DNA of 31,515 nucleotides from a virus. Every line of letters begins with the position of its first letter. The first letter of the stretch is position 1. The notes under the pieces were generated by a model. That model saw nothing but the letters and a program-made list of their open reading frames with translations. It was not told the origin of the DNA and did not search any database. The stretch is taken from the IMG/VR virus record IMGVR_UViG_3300042556_001483, positions 1-31,515 of that record. One strand, 5' to 3'. Below, piece after piece: positions 7,251 through 15,979 of this stretch. The translations under genes were made by a program, and so were the position numbers.

Positions 7251-7653
7251 TTTTAAGATATCCAACCTTGTAGGAAGTGTCTAAAATCATATTATTATCA
7301 GATATTAATTTTAAAATATCAGAATATCTTGGCAAGTTCTTAATATTAGGAATTAATTTATTTATTTCTAATTCAAATCCTTTCGGATTATCAAATCTAC
7401 CATCTATAGATAATATAGAATCCAATGTTACCATATTAAATTCTAAATATCCGCCCTTGCGTATCTTAGAACATATAAGGCTAAATACATTCGGCAATTC
7501 TTCCTTTGTTACGTAGTTAAAAAATCCATATATTAGCATCTTATCTATACTATTGTTATCTTCATTTGCTAGTGACTCTAAATTATTTATTATTTTATAT
7601 CCATCTATAAGATTATTTAAATTAGCATCTACAAGTAATTGAACATATTTCAT
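7228..7653 (-). CDS. Methyltransferase-like fragment (141 aa), lacks SAM motif I
   Basis: The segment FNYVTKEELPNVFSLICSKIRKGGYLEFNMV (45-75) resembles the back half of a class I SAM methyltransferase, where the conductor of the fold is a K-G-G-x-L strand-turn. The glycine-rich SAM motif I expected near the N-terminus is missing, so it is either a truncated, non-enzymatic relative or a look-alike. GGGG lies seven bases before the ATG. It sits between glycosyltransferase genes. Confidence in the gene is high; confidence in the family is low. Confidence 0.5.
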   Translation of the reverse strand: MKYVQLLVDANLNNLIDGYKIINNLESLANEDNNSIDKMLIYGFFNYVTKEELPNVFSLICSKIRKGGYLEFNMVTLDSILSIDGRFDNPKGFELEINKLIPNIKNLPRYSDILKLISDNNMILDTSYKVGYLKNEFSITR

Positions 7654-7654
7654 A

Positions 7655-8497
7655 TTAAGCCCCTTTTATTGATAAAAATAGATTATTCCAAGTGTCTATA
7701 AATACAGATTTCGACATATTTAAAATTTTATTTCTGGCATTAATCCCCATATAATTTCTTAATTCGATATCTATTTCTGGGAATTTTTCAATATCGGATA
7801 TATCTTTATAAATATAACCGTTTATACCGTGTTGTATTAATCCCTCGTTTGTTTGTAAAGATTTCTGACTAGTTATAATCGGCATTTCACAAGACATAGC
7901 CTCTAAAACATCGAAACCTATGTAATCTTTAACATTAAGAAAGGCGCTATTTTCATTATACAAATCTCTTCTATATTGTCCACATATAGGTGGCATGGTA
8001 TTTATAGATTTTTCATTTATTAGATTTTTAATAGCAAGCGGGGTTTGATCAAAACATAGTAGTTTATTAGATATATTTTTAATGTCTTTTTTAAAGTATT
8101 CTTTGTCTACACATTTTTCTATAAAAATAATGTTTGTATATTTATTTTCTTTAGCGTATTCTATATAAGATTCATTATCAAAGATATTTATATCACCATT
8201 ATTCATAATTCCATTTTCGTGATAACATATAATTAATGGGTTTCCATAAAATTTATTTTTTATATCAACTGATACGTGAAATCTTTTAGGATCACTGACT
8301 ATTATACAATCAATATTTATTGGAATTGTCTTGTTAAATAATCCGTAAAAGTTTTTTGGTCGATCCATATAATATGAATTATCTAAATAAAGCATATAAA
8401 AATCGGCGTTTGTATTAGAAAGATATTGATGACTAATATTATTTTCATTAAAAACTAATACATTCAATCTATTGTTTTTTTGTATCCATTTTTTCAT
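7655..8497 (-). CDS. Glycosyltransferase, GT4-like (280 aa)
   Basis: The C-terminal part has the nucleotide-sugar binding region of GT-B family 4 enzymes: YIGFDVLEAMSCEMPIITS (192-210) followed by GLIQHGINGYIY, the standard N-G-x-hydrophobic turn. The N-terminal half is short and only loosely Rossmann-like. The total length is below the usual 350-400 aa. It should transfer a sugar from a nucleotide donor; the acceptor (DNA base, virion protein or host surface sugar) cannot be told. The ATGA overlap links it to the next glycosyltransferase upstream. Confidence 0.75.
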   Translation of the reverse strand: MKKWIQKNNRLNVLVFNENNISHQYLSNTNADFYMLYLDNSYYMDRPKNFYGLFNKTIPINIDCIIVSDPKRFHVSVDIKNKFYGNPLIICYHENGIMNNGDINIFDNESYIEYAKENKYTNIIFIEKCVDKEYFKKDIKNISNKLLCFDQTPLAIKNLINEKSINTMPPICGQYRRDLYNENSAFLNVKDYIGFDVLEAMSCEMPIITSQKSLQTNEGLIQHGINGYIYKDISDIEKFPEIDIELRNYMGINARNKILNMSKSVFIDTWNNLFLSIKGA

Positions 8498-9501
8498 ATT
8501 AAAAGATCCTTAATAATTTTACCATTAAATTCTATAGACCCTGTATCAATTTCGTTTGATTCTAAGGTTGACTTTTTCCCTTCGGTAAATAGTTTTATAA
8601 ACATGTTTTTTAATTCTAGTATATCATATTTTACATACTTTTTAACATACCCATCTTTATATTCATGATTTATACTTTCTACAAGATTTGCGTTTTTAGA
8701 ATAATGATATACGCTATTATTGTGTGTTATTATTTGTGATCCAAACCCTACAGCATCCAAAGTATTATAATCTATACCAAAATCACTAGAAGTATTCACA
8801 AAACAGTCACAATATCTATGAAGAGAAGCCATTTTTTCATCTTCCATGTTTCCGCACATGATTATTTCTTTAGGGTAAGATATTTTACCTATTTTAGACT
8901 TTATAATCTCGGATATTTTACTAATATGATCAAACAAATCCTTTTCAGAGTCTTTAGATCTTAGTTTTATAATAAGAGAAACCGGATATGTTTCGTCGAA
9001 TGTTAGATAAAACGCTGTTAATAAATCTTCTACATTTTTATTTCTTGAATAATTCATTGTCGTATAAAATTTATAAGTATTATCTATATTTTTTATACTT
9101 ATAGATGGACCTTGCATATTATAAAAAGACTTATCTTTAAAACTAGGATATATAGTTTTCCCACAGTCTAAAAAATTGTTATAATGCCATATTTCGTCCA
9201 TTCTACTAATGACATCATCATACATTTTACCGCCCTCATAATCTATTATCCCTATATTTTTTTTGTACATAGATGATCCAATCATGTATTCTGTAGGAAC
9301 ATGTTGAATACAATGGGTTATATCATCAAGAGTATTATTAAAACATTCCGCTATTTCTTGATCAACTTTTCCATCTATTATAGTTTTACATACTACGTTC
9401 ACGCCATTCTTAATTAATCCTAAAACATTATCATTTGCCATTCTTGTAGTTTTTCCATTGCTACAAAAATCCCCTATATATAAAACCTTTATTTCTGACA
9501 T
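8494..9501 (-). CDS. Glycosyltransferase, GT-B fold (335 aa)
   Basis: The protein has an N-terminal Rossmann half (MSEIKVLYIGDFCSNG) and a C-terminal half starting near YKFYTTMNYSRNKNVEDLLTAF (about 163-184), the usual interdomain pattern of family 4. IIMCGNMEDEKMASLHRYCDCFVNTSSDFGIDYNTLDAVGFGSQIIT follows, the donor-binding region, in which the second acidic residue of E-x7-E is replaced by Asp. It is the middle member of three consecutive glycosyltransferases. The start has AGGAG about 11 bases upstream and overlaps the 553-aa gene by 13 bases. Confidence 0.75.
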   Translation of the reverse strand: MSEIKVLYIGDFCSNGKTTRMANDNVLGLIKNGVNVVCKTIIDGKVDQEIAECFNNTLDDITHCIQHVPTEYMIGSSMYKKNIGIIDYEGGKMYDDVISRMDEIWHYNNFLDCGKTIYPSFKDKSFYNMQGPSISIKNIDNTYKFYTTMNYSRNKNVEDLLTAFYLTFDETYPVSLIIKLRSKDSEKDLFDHISKISEIIKSKIGKISYPKEIIMCGNMEDEKMASLHRYCDCFVNTSSDFGIDYNTLDAVGFGSQIITHNNSVYHYSKNANLVESINHEYKDGYVKKYVKYDILELKNMFIKLFTEGKKSTLESNEIDTGSIEFNGKIIKDLLI

Positions 9502-11150
9502 AGCTTGTCATATCTCCTTTGTTCCCAATAATTTATCATATTTCGTATTTTTAACATGTCGTTATAGGCGTCTTTTGGTTCAAACGACATCATTTGTTTT
9601 CTACCATCAAAAGCGGCAGAACTTTCATTTAAATATAAACCACCTATTGTACCATTTCTATAACCGTATGTCAAGTCTCTGATTAGCCGACTTTCGAAAA
9701 AAGTATTAAGTTTTTCTGGTTGTCCAAGTACATTTAGTATTAACCATTTGGATAGTTCGGCTGGAACAAGTTTTTCAAGTTGTTCTGAATATTCTATAGG
9801 TCTAAATAATTTTGGTTTCGAATACCATGTGTAAGCCTCATTTTTTAATTCTAACGCATCGAAATTGTTCATAAGGTTTTGAGCCGATATATCTATTTTA
9901 TAATGCGAGATAAAGTTTTGGCGCGTTCTATCTTTTAATTCTTGAATATTCTTTATTCTAAAAAACTTTATAAACTCGTCTACAGCTAAATTGTTATCTG
10001 GAACCGCTCTTTCGCAACCAGTTTCAAGTTCTTTATAAAATGTTTTCGGTTCTAATTTTATCCCCTCTATATTTTGAAGTATACTAGTCATAGCAGAATA
10101 ATTTGTGGCGGCTATTGGTATACCACAAGCGGCTGCTTCTACAAGCGGAATACCGAAACCCTCTGAATTAGCATATTGTACATACAAATCCATGGAGTTA
10201 TAAATATTAACCAAATCTTCTAAACTAGCCCCGTTTTTAACCCCACAAATTTGTGCAGACATTTTACCTGTGTCTGGAGATATATTCTTAACACCCTTGT
10301 ATACATCTGCAAATATTCTTCCACTACTAGAACACTTATAAGTAAAAAGAACATTAGAACATACTTTATATTCTTGTAACAATTCTGGTATATCCCAACC
10401 TAAATCTGGAAAACCAGTGTGACAATATAGAAAATATTTAGACTGATCATCTACACTATCTAAAAACATTCTAAAAGCTTTAAATAAATCTGGGAACAAT
10501 TTACGACGCTGATTTCTCATAACCGTTCCTATTATTTTAATATCTTTATCTATACCTAGTTTTTCTCTAGCTTCTAATTGTGATATAGGTTTAAATATTT
10601 CATCTACAGAGGGTGAAGCGGTTCCTACATAATTAATCATATCATTAGATTGTTTTTTTAACACTTCTCCAGCCCATTCTGAATATGAAAAAACTATATC
10701 CGCATCTTTGTACATGTCAATCCAATGTCTAGCTTGTGGATAAGCATCTACAGTAGGCATTAGTGCAAAATTATAGTATTTTCTAAACGGCGAAGATTGT
10801 ATATATGAACACATCCAATAATCACGTATATCATAAATTATGTCAGGTCTAAAATCTAAACACACTTCTTCAAATATAAAAGATCCAAATTGAGATATTG
10901 TATCATTTTGATATCTATCTATTTCTTCTTTATTTGCCACAGGTTCATAATTCATATTTGGCATTACACCATAATATTTCCAAGGAAGATTTAAACCCCT
11001 TGGATCATTTCTTTCTCCGTATGCGGCAAGTTCCGCTAATTCATATTTATTAGTATTTTGTAGATATTCTAACATTCTTCTAGAATAATTAGCGTATCCA
11101 GTATTCAGAAAAGAAGCTTCTGAACAAAAAAGTATTTTGGGTTTTCTCAC
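9489..11150 (-). CDS. Glycosyltransferase family 4 (553 aa), GTG start
   Basis: This is the most complete enzyme of the sugar block. The N-terminal Rossmann half begins KILFCSEASFLNTGYANYSRR (5-25); the interdomain region has IIGTVMRNQRRKLFPDLFKAF (206-226) with the conserved Arg/Lys pair; the donor site is NSEGFGIPLVEAAACGIPIAATN (328-350) with the full E-x7-E (Glu330, Glu338). About 180 extra residues follow the catalytic core, ending in a region of unknown function. The start is GTG, forming a GTGA overlap with the polymerase stop, with AAGGAAA upstream. The overlap puts it on the polymerase transcript. Confidence 0.85.
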   Translation of the reverse strand: MRKPKILFCSEASFLNTGYANYSRRMLEYLQNTNKYELAELAAYGERNDPRGLNLPWKYYGVMPNMNYEPVANKEEIDRYQNDTISQFGSFIFEEVCLDFRPDIIYDIRDYWMCSYIQSSPFRKYYNFALMPTVDAYPQARHWIDMYKDADIVFSYSEWAGEVLKKQSNDMINYVGTASPSVDEIFKPISQLEAREKLGIDKDIKIIGTVMRNQRRKLFPDLFKAFRMFLDSVDDQSKYFLYCHTGFPDLGWDIPELLQEYKVCSNVLFTYKCSSSGRIFADVYKGVKNISPDTGKMSAQICGVKNGASLEDLVNIYNSMDLYVQYANSEGFGIPLVEAAACGIPIAATNYSAMTSILQNIEGIKLEPKTFYKELETGCERAVPDNNLAVDEFIKFFRIKNIQELKDRTRQNFISHYKIDISAQNLMNNFDALELKNEAYTWYSKPKLFRPIEYSEQLEKLVPAELSKWLILNVLGQPEKLNTFFESRLIRDLTYGYRNGTIGGLYLNESSAAFDGRKQMMSFEPKDAYNDMLKIRNMINYWEQRRYDKLCQK

Positions 11151-13132
11151 TCTGTTATTTCCTTTAGTTCATATACTATTAATGATCCATCTTTTACGTC
11201 GCCTGTTAATAAAACATTATTATCTTCAAATAGGGAAAATCTATATTCTTCTTTTGCGTCTGGAAACATAACAACCGAATCTAATTCTCCGGTATCATCC
11301 TTGATAGTTAGAAACGCCATTTCCCTATCTTTATTCTGACCTTCTTTTTTTATTGTATGAAAATTTATTTTAGTAATAGTGCAACAAATTCTAACATTTT
11401 TAAGGTTTGTCGAATTTCCAGCATTTAATATTCTATCGCAAGTAGTTGTTGATAATAATTGCGGCATAGAGTATTTATCTATAGATATTTCACACCCTAA
11501 CAATTCTTTTTCAGTAGATAGTACCCAATTAGGGTCATCTTTATCTAAATCGTATGGGGGCTTTTCTAATAGCATTATTTCATTTAATATAAAATTCATT
11601 CTTCCTATTGTATTAGTGCCACCACCCTCTTTTTTTGTAGGAGACAAGTCTTTGAGACATAATATTAAATCTTTCCAAGTTTTCCCATTTTTTCTTTGCT
11701 CTTTTATCCATAATATTTCCTTGTCATTTATATTTTTGAATATATTATATTCGTAAAGTTTTCTAGTTCTGCTCTCTTTTCCTATATTATCAAAGAAACC
11801 TACAGAGCATAGGGCTTTAAAATTTGTAGATACTATATTTGTAGAAAGATCTATTAATACATCTATCCACGATGGGTTTTTATTGTTTTTTGAGAAATTT
11901 TCTATTTCTAAATTACATTCTTCACCCCTTTTATTTGTTAAACTTTTTATACTTTTAAGTCCGAAATATATAGTATTTGTCTTTCTGTCCATTTTATATA
12001 ATTCACACATATTGAACATATCGCACATTTTTATATTTATACCAAACCCATTTCTAGCTTCAGATATTAATTCATAAACTTCTTCATTTTTATCTTGTTT
12101 TTCGCCAGAATATTCTAAACATGCTGTAAAAAATTCCAAAGGGTAATGATATTTCATATAAGCTGTAGCTAAAGATGTTTTAGCATAAGAATAAGCGTGT
12201 GAATTACTAGTAGCTATACCATTTCCATAAAATAAATGTTCTTTAGAGTCAACTTCTATATCTACAGATCTTTTGATACCAACACTTTTTACACCGATAA
12301 TTCTTTTAGCTTGTTCTTTAGACATTATTTTATGATTATTCTCTAAAATTTCTGATAAAGGTCTTTTTATTGAATCTTCGCACATAAATTCATGATCTAA
12401 AGAGCAGGTTATACTAAAACCATCTTCCAACTCTACTTCATATAACTCTTTATCCCCAGATTCCATAAAATTTAATACTTCTATAAATTTATCACCATCT
12501 TCTGTAGGACAAAGTATTTTTTCTCCGATACTTAATTCGTCCAATGTTTTAATTTCTCCACGATCTGTTTCTACGAATGTATTTGGATCTAAACATGCGT
12601 TAAATTGATATCTAGCACTCTTCTCAATTATATCAAATATTTCTTCGGCTTTTTCTTTAGTTATAACCCCCGTTTTTATACATCCATTTATGAATTCATC
12701 TCTAAGTTTTATCATAAGTGCGGCATCCTTTTTTCCTATACTTTTTCTTAGTCTATCCGCATCTACGCCAGAAAATCCCGCTACTTTTTGAGCTATTTGC
12801 ATACTTTGCTCTTGATACAACATAAGACCAAGAGTATATTCTAATATTTCTTTACAGTTATCATCTATATATACAACTGGTTCTTTATTATGTCTTCTAT
12901 CAACATAATGTTGTGTTATAGATTTGTCATCAATTATAGCCTTAAGCGATCCAGGTCTTAAAATACTTATTAAAGCAGAAAGTTGTTCTAAACTCTCCGG
13001 TTTTAATTTTTTAGACCAATTTTTGCCCAAACTACTTTCTAATTGAAATATGCCCTTTGTTTTACCGTCTGCAAATATATCCCAAACACCTTTTTCGTTT
13101 TCTATATTTTTATTCCACATATAATTTCCCAT
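11147..13132 (-). CDS. dnaE: DNA polymerase III alpha subunit, C-terminal half, with mini-intein
   Basis: This half begins just after the third catalytic Asp of the enzyme. KGIFQLESS (26-34) and ISILRPGSL (55-63) match the GVFQLES and ALYRPGPL motifs of DnaE; YTLGLMLYQEQSMQIAQKVAGFSG and ADRLRKSIGKK (125-135) are fingers motifs; FNA|SHAYSYAKTSLATAYMKYHYP follows, interrupted by an intein at residues 180-310. A C-terminal OB-fold region (RICCTITKINFHTI to the end) binds single-stranded DNA in relatives. Without the intein it is 530 aa; with the N-terminal gene the total is 1029 aa, somewhat short for DnaE. An internal ATG at 13120, with GGGA upstream, is an alternative start. It should form one polymerase with the product of the gene at 14480-15979. 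Confidence 0.9.
   Translation of the reverse strand: MGNYMWNKNIENEKGVWDIFADGKTKGIFQLESSLGKNWSKKLKPESLEQLSALISILRPGSLKAIIDDKSITQHYVDRRHNKEPVVYIDDNCKEILEYTLGLMLYQEQSMQIAQKVAGFSGVDADRLRKSIGKKDAALMIKLRDEFINGCIKTGVITKEKAEEIFDIIEKSARYQFNACLDPNTFVETDRGEIKTLDELSIGEKILCPTEDGDKFIEVLNFMESGDKELYEVELEDGFSITCSLDHEFMCEDSIKRPLSEILENNHKIMSKEQAKRIIGVKSVGIKRSVDIEVDSKEHLFYGNGIATSNSHAYSYAKTSLATAYMKYHYPLEFFTACLEYSGEKQDKNEEVYELISEARNGFGINIKMCDMFNMCELYKMDRKTNTIYFGLKSIKSLTNKRGEECNLEIENFSKNNKNPSWIDVLIDLSTNIVSTNFKALCSVGFFDNIGKESRTRKLYEYNIFKNINDKEILWIKEQRKNGKTWKDLILCLKDLSPTKKEGGGTNTIGRMNFILNEIMLLEKPPYDLDKDDPNWVLSTEKELLGCEISIDKYSMPQLLSTTTCDRILNAGNSTNLKNVRICCTITKINFHTIKKEGQNKDREMAFLTIKDDTGELDSVVMFPDAKEEYRFSLFEDNNVLLTGDVKDGSLIVYELKEITE
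12203..12595 (-). other. Mini-intein (131 aa) in polymerase C-terminal half
   Basis: The insert interrupts the extein sequence FNA/SHAYSYA, which is continuous in DnaE relatives. It starts with Cys (CLDPNTFVETDRG, block A), has a block B-like GFSITCSLDHEF in which Ser replaces the usual Thr of T-x-x-H, and ends VDIEVDSKEHLFYGNGIATSN (blocks F and G) before Ser +1. The penultimate residue is Ser, not His, a known variant. At 131 residues there is no room for a homing endonuclease. The site is two to three residues from the cyanobacterial DnaE split-intein site, which lies before C-F-N-K-S-H, so it is a neighbouring but distinct insertion point. Confidence 0.88.
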
Positions 13133-13790
13133 CTGCGAAAGCCCCAGGCATTTTATTACAAAGTAGTTTTTGATATATTTCCCTCTGTGTTTTAAGAAAT
13201 AGTATCATTATATTTGCCGTATCTTTTACATCTTGTAAAGCGTCGTGAGCATTATTGCTAGATAAACCAGTTATTTCTCTCATTTTATCAAGACTTACAG
13301 ATTTAATATCTGGGTCAGATTCTGTCCAAGAATAAACTATATCAAGTACATCTATTTTAAAGATGGGGCTAAATAAAGTTTGTTTATTATTTTTATATTG
13401 TCCAAATTTTTTACACAATCTATCTATAATAACCATGTCATAGTTTATTATATTATAACCACAAGGTATAGGAGCAAAAAAACTTGTATTATTAAAATTA
13501 TATTTATTTACAAAATCTACAAATTTAGGCCAAACATATTTAATATCTGGTGCTAAAGAAATCTTTTCTCTAGTCTTTCCGGTAATCTTTAAAGCCCCCT
13601 CTTGTACTGGTTCTAAACCTAATTCTATAGCTTTTTCATCATCTGTTTCTGCAAATATCTCAGAGTTGAACGACCCTTTTAGTTTGAACGATCTACCATC
13701 TAAGGCTATAGCCGCAATCTGTGTTAGTTGACATGTATGAGGATTTTTCCCCCCAGTTTCAAAGTCCAAAATTATTAAATCTCTATTCAT
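13110..13790 (-). CDS. dnaQ: DnaQ-like 3'-5' exonuclease (DEDDh), probable proofreader
   Basis: Exo motifs are ordered as in DEDDh nucleases: DLIILDFETGG (4-14) with the D-x-E pair, IPCGYNIINYDMVIID with the second Asp, and NAHDALQDVKDT (residues 184-195) with the His and last Asp. Family members remove mismatched 3' ends. The gene lies between the two polymerase halves and overlaps both flanking genes, and the polymerase PHP domain looks inactive, so this is the likely proofreading subunit. RNase T or other processing roles cannot be excluded. The ribosome binding site is weak. Confidence 0.88.
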   Translation of the reverse strand: MNRDLIILDFETGGKNPHTCQLTQIAAIALDGRSFKLKGSFNSEIFAETDDEKAIELGLEPVQEGALKITGKTREKISLAPDIKYVWPKFVDFVNKYNFNNTSFFAPIPCGYNIINYDMVIIDRLCKKFGQYKNNKQTLFSPIFKIDVLDIVYSWTESDPDIKSVSLDKMREITGLSSNNAHDALQDVKDTANIMILFLKTQREIYQKLLCNKMPGAFADGKLYVE

Positions 13791-14058
13791 TTATAGTTAT
13801 AGATTCCCCCATTCTTTGAATATACCCCCTAAAAATAGTACCTTCGGGTTCACATGAAATATAATCACATATATATATATTTCCATTTATATCATAAAAT
13901 TTATAATCACTCATAGGAGTGTCGATATATAAAAATTTATTTAATGATGCGACAGTAAACTCAAATTTTCCAAATATTTCATCGGGCCAACTTTCTAACC
14001 TAAAATCTATTATAGGTAAGTTTTCTCCATATTTATCGAATATTTCTATTTCTACCAT
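13783..14058 (-). CDS. Hypothetical small protein, paralogue of its upstream neighbour (91 aa)
   Basis: The protein is beta-rich and related to the next gene upstream: IFDKYGENL versus IFDKNGVDL, a following F-x-x-L-S-F-like strand, and YKFYDINGNIYICDYI versus DDLYDINGNVFEVIDI in the same order. The shared D-I-N-G-N turn suggests a small beta-barrel or sandwich. No known family is recognised. Its position between the polymerase halves, overlapping the exonuclease start, hints at a link to replication, but nothing in the sequence shows it. Confidence 0.65.
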   Translation of the reverse strand: MVEIEIFDKYGENLPIIDFRLESWPDEIFGKFEFTVASLNKFLYIDTPMSDYKFYDINGNIYICDYISCEPEGTIFRGYIQRMGESITINE

Positions 14059-14060
14059 TA

Positions 14061-14483
14061 TTAGCTAAAATCTACCCATGAAATGCCAGACGGAGTATAT
14101 GTTATAAACATAGACTTTGCACAATTTAACCACCATTGTTTATAAAAATCTTCATTTATTTCTTCATGTTTACCAATTACTATTGTTATTACATTGCTAT
14201 AATATATTGAACCAGCAATATCTATTACCTCAAAAACATTTCCGTTGATATCATACAAGTCATCATCCAAATATAACTCTTTATTATATAATATATCGAA
14301 ACTTAATCGATTTAAAATTGAAGGTAAATTATTACTTTTTATTGAATATAAATCTACACCATTTTTATCAAAAATTCCAAGATTTATTGATTCTCCATTA
14401 TAAACCGTCTTATTGATTTCTTTTTCCCCCCATGGAGGAATAAATTGTCCAGAATTATATATACCATAAGGTGGTTTTATCAT
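14061..14483 (-). CDS. Hypothetical protein, paralogue of its downstream neighbour (140 aa)
   Basis: The core (GIFDKNGVDLYSI and YDINGNVFEVIDI) matches the smaller downstream gene. It has an extra N-terminal segment rich in Gly, Pro and Tyr (KPPYGIYNSGQFIPPWG) and a C-terminal extension with WW. It could be a structural or protein-binding module. Translation is coupled to the polymerase N-terminal half by ATGA, and its stop lies two bases before the next start. Function is unknown. Confidence 0.65.
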   Translation of the reverse strand: MIKPPYGIYNSGQFIPPWGEKEINKTVYNGESINLGIFDKNGVDLYSIKSNNLPSILNRLSFDILYNKELYLDDDLYDINGNVFEVIDIAGSIYYSNVITIVIGKHEEINEDFYKQWWLNCAKSMFITYTPSGISWVDFS

Positions 14484-15979
14484 ATTCTTATTAACTCTTC
14501 TATTCTCATTAATTTACTTAATACAGAAACCCCCAATATGTCCAGCTTAACTAATGAAATACTTTCCAAATCTCCCATTTCCATTTGTGCTATACCATTT
14601 ATAACTGGACATGATTCTATTATATCATTTTTAGATATTATTATACCCGCCGCATGTGTACCTAAATTTTTAAAAGTACCCTCAAGTCTAATAGCTTTAT
14701 CAAACGCTTCTGCATAATCGCCTGTTAGAGTACCATCTTCTTTTAATTCGCAAAATTGTCCAAGCTTTTCTTTTCTATTTATTAAAGCCCATTTTATTAT
14801 GCTTCTATCTTCCATTTTTTCTAAAGAGTCTGATATAGCGGCTTCATCTGGAATAAATTTTGTCATAGCATTCATTTCTGAAAAACCGCATGAATCGGTT
14901 ACCCTTAAAACTTCTTTAAGAACACTTCTTCCTTGAAGTCTACCAAATGTACATATTTGGGCTACTTTATTCCTTCCATATTTATTTCTTATATACTCTA
15001 TTATAATATCTCTTTTAGAAGAAGGTACGTCTAAGTCTATATCTGGAAGAGATATATTATCCTTTGTATTCCTAGAAGAATTATAAAACCTTTCAAATAA
15101 AAGATTATATTTTATAGGATCTATCTTAGTAATATCCATTAAGTATGATATTAAACAACCGGCAGCAGACCCACGACCACACCCCGTTAAGAATCCTTGA
15201 GAATTACAATACTCAACAATATCAGCAACAATAAGAAAATATCCAAACAAATTAGCCGACTTAATAACATTAAATTCATGATGAAATCTCTCTAAATACA
15301 ATCTTTTATCTTCCTCCGATTTTAAAATTGGGTTTATCTTATTTACCCACCCAATTCTACATATATCTTTTAATAATTCTTCTTCGGTCTTTTCCCCAGC
15401 AAAACTTGGTAATAAGGGTTTTCCAAGTATTTCATAATCCTCGCAATCAATCAATATAGATTCTATAAGATCTGAAGAATCTTCATAATCTGGTAGATTT
15501 AAATCTCTATTAAATATATGTTTATATTCAAAGGGTTTTACATCATTAATTTTTAATTTAAGACCGCTACAAACTGATATTCTATGTATATCTTGGTCCG
15601 AACTATTACAATAGTAATAACCTTTTATAGACCCGTCATTTAAACGAAAATCTTTAAAATTTTTATTTACTTCATTAGAAACACAAATTATATTATCTGT
15701 AGAAGTTTCTATACCACTATGTATTTTTATTAATTCTTTCCATCCAGATTTATTTTTAGCAAAAAGATGCGTATCTTTATCTAAAGACATTCCTAATATA
15801 GGCTTTATTCCAAATTTTTTACATTCTTTATAAAATTCTACACATCCAGAAACAGTTTTTAAATCTGTTATACCACAATATTCATAACCATATTCAAGGC
15901 ATTTTTTAACCAACTCTTTTGGTTTAGAAAATCCATATTGTAAACTATAGTGTGTAAAATTAACTAGTGGTGCAAACAT
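14480..15979 (-). CDS. dnaE: DNA polymerase III alpha subunit, N-terminal half
   Basis: The first part (1-190) is a reduced PHP domain in which the metal-binding His pair (H-x-H in active PHP domains) is replaced; only LVNFTHYSL remains, with later GITDL and FKDF-like remnants. The palm follows: GCGRGSAAGCLISYL (266-280), SLPDIDLDVPSSKRD (310-324) with Asp313 and Asp315, and LVKLDILGVSVLSKL (476-490) with Asp480, the equivalents of E. coli Asp401, Asp403 and Asp555. The protein stops at residue 499, before the thumb/fingers link that opens the other gene. All three catalytic Asp are thus in this half and the fingers and OB fold in the other. AGGAG precedes the ATG, which directly follows the previous TAA. 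Confidence 0.92.
   Translation of the reverse strand: MFAPLVNFTHYSLQYGFSKPKELVKKCLEYGYEYCGITDLKTVSGCVEFYKECKKFGIKPILGMSLDKDTHLFAKNKSGWKELIKIHSGIETSTDNIICVSNEVNKNFKDFRLNDGSIKGYYYCNSSDQDIHRISVCSGLKLKINDVKPFEYKHIFNRDLNLPDYEDSSDLIESILIDCEDYEILGKPLLPSFAGEKTEEELLKDICRIGWVNKINPILKSEEDKRLYLERFHHEFNVIKSANLFGYFLIVADIVEYCNSQGFLTGCGRGSAAGCLISYLMDITKIDPIKYNLLFERFYNSSRNTKDNISLPDIDLDVPSSKRDIIIEYIRNKYGRNKVAQICTFGRLQGRSVLKEVLRVTDSCGFSEMNAMTKFIPDEAAISDSLEKMEDRSIIKWALINRKEKLGQFCELKEDGTLTGDYAEAFDKAIRLEGTFKNLGTHAAGIIISKNDIIESCPVINGIAQMEMGDLESISLVKLDILGVSVLSKLMRIEELIRI

Noticed and set aside
14480-15979. Split intein joining the two polymerase halves
   Set aside because: The N-terminal half ends in ordinary polymerase sequence without block A or B, and the C-terminal half starts without blocks F and G.
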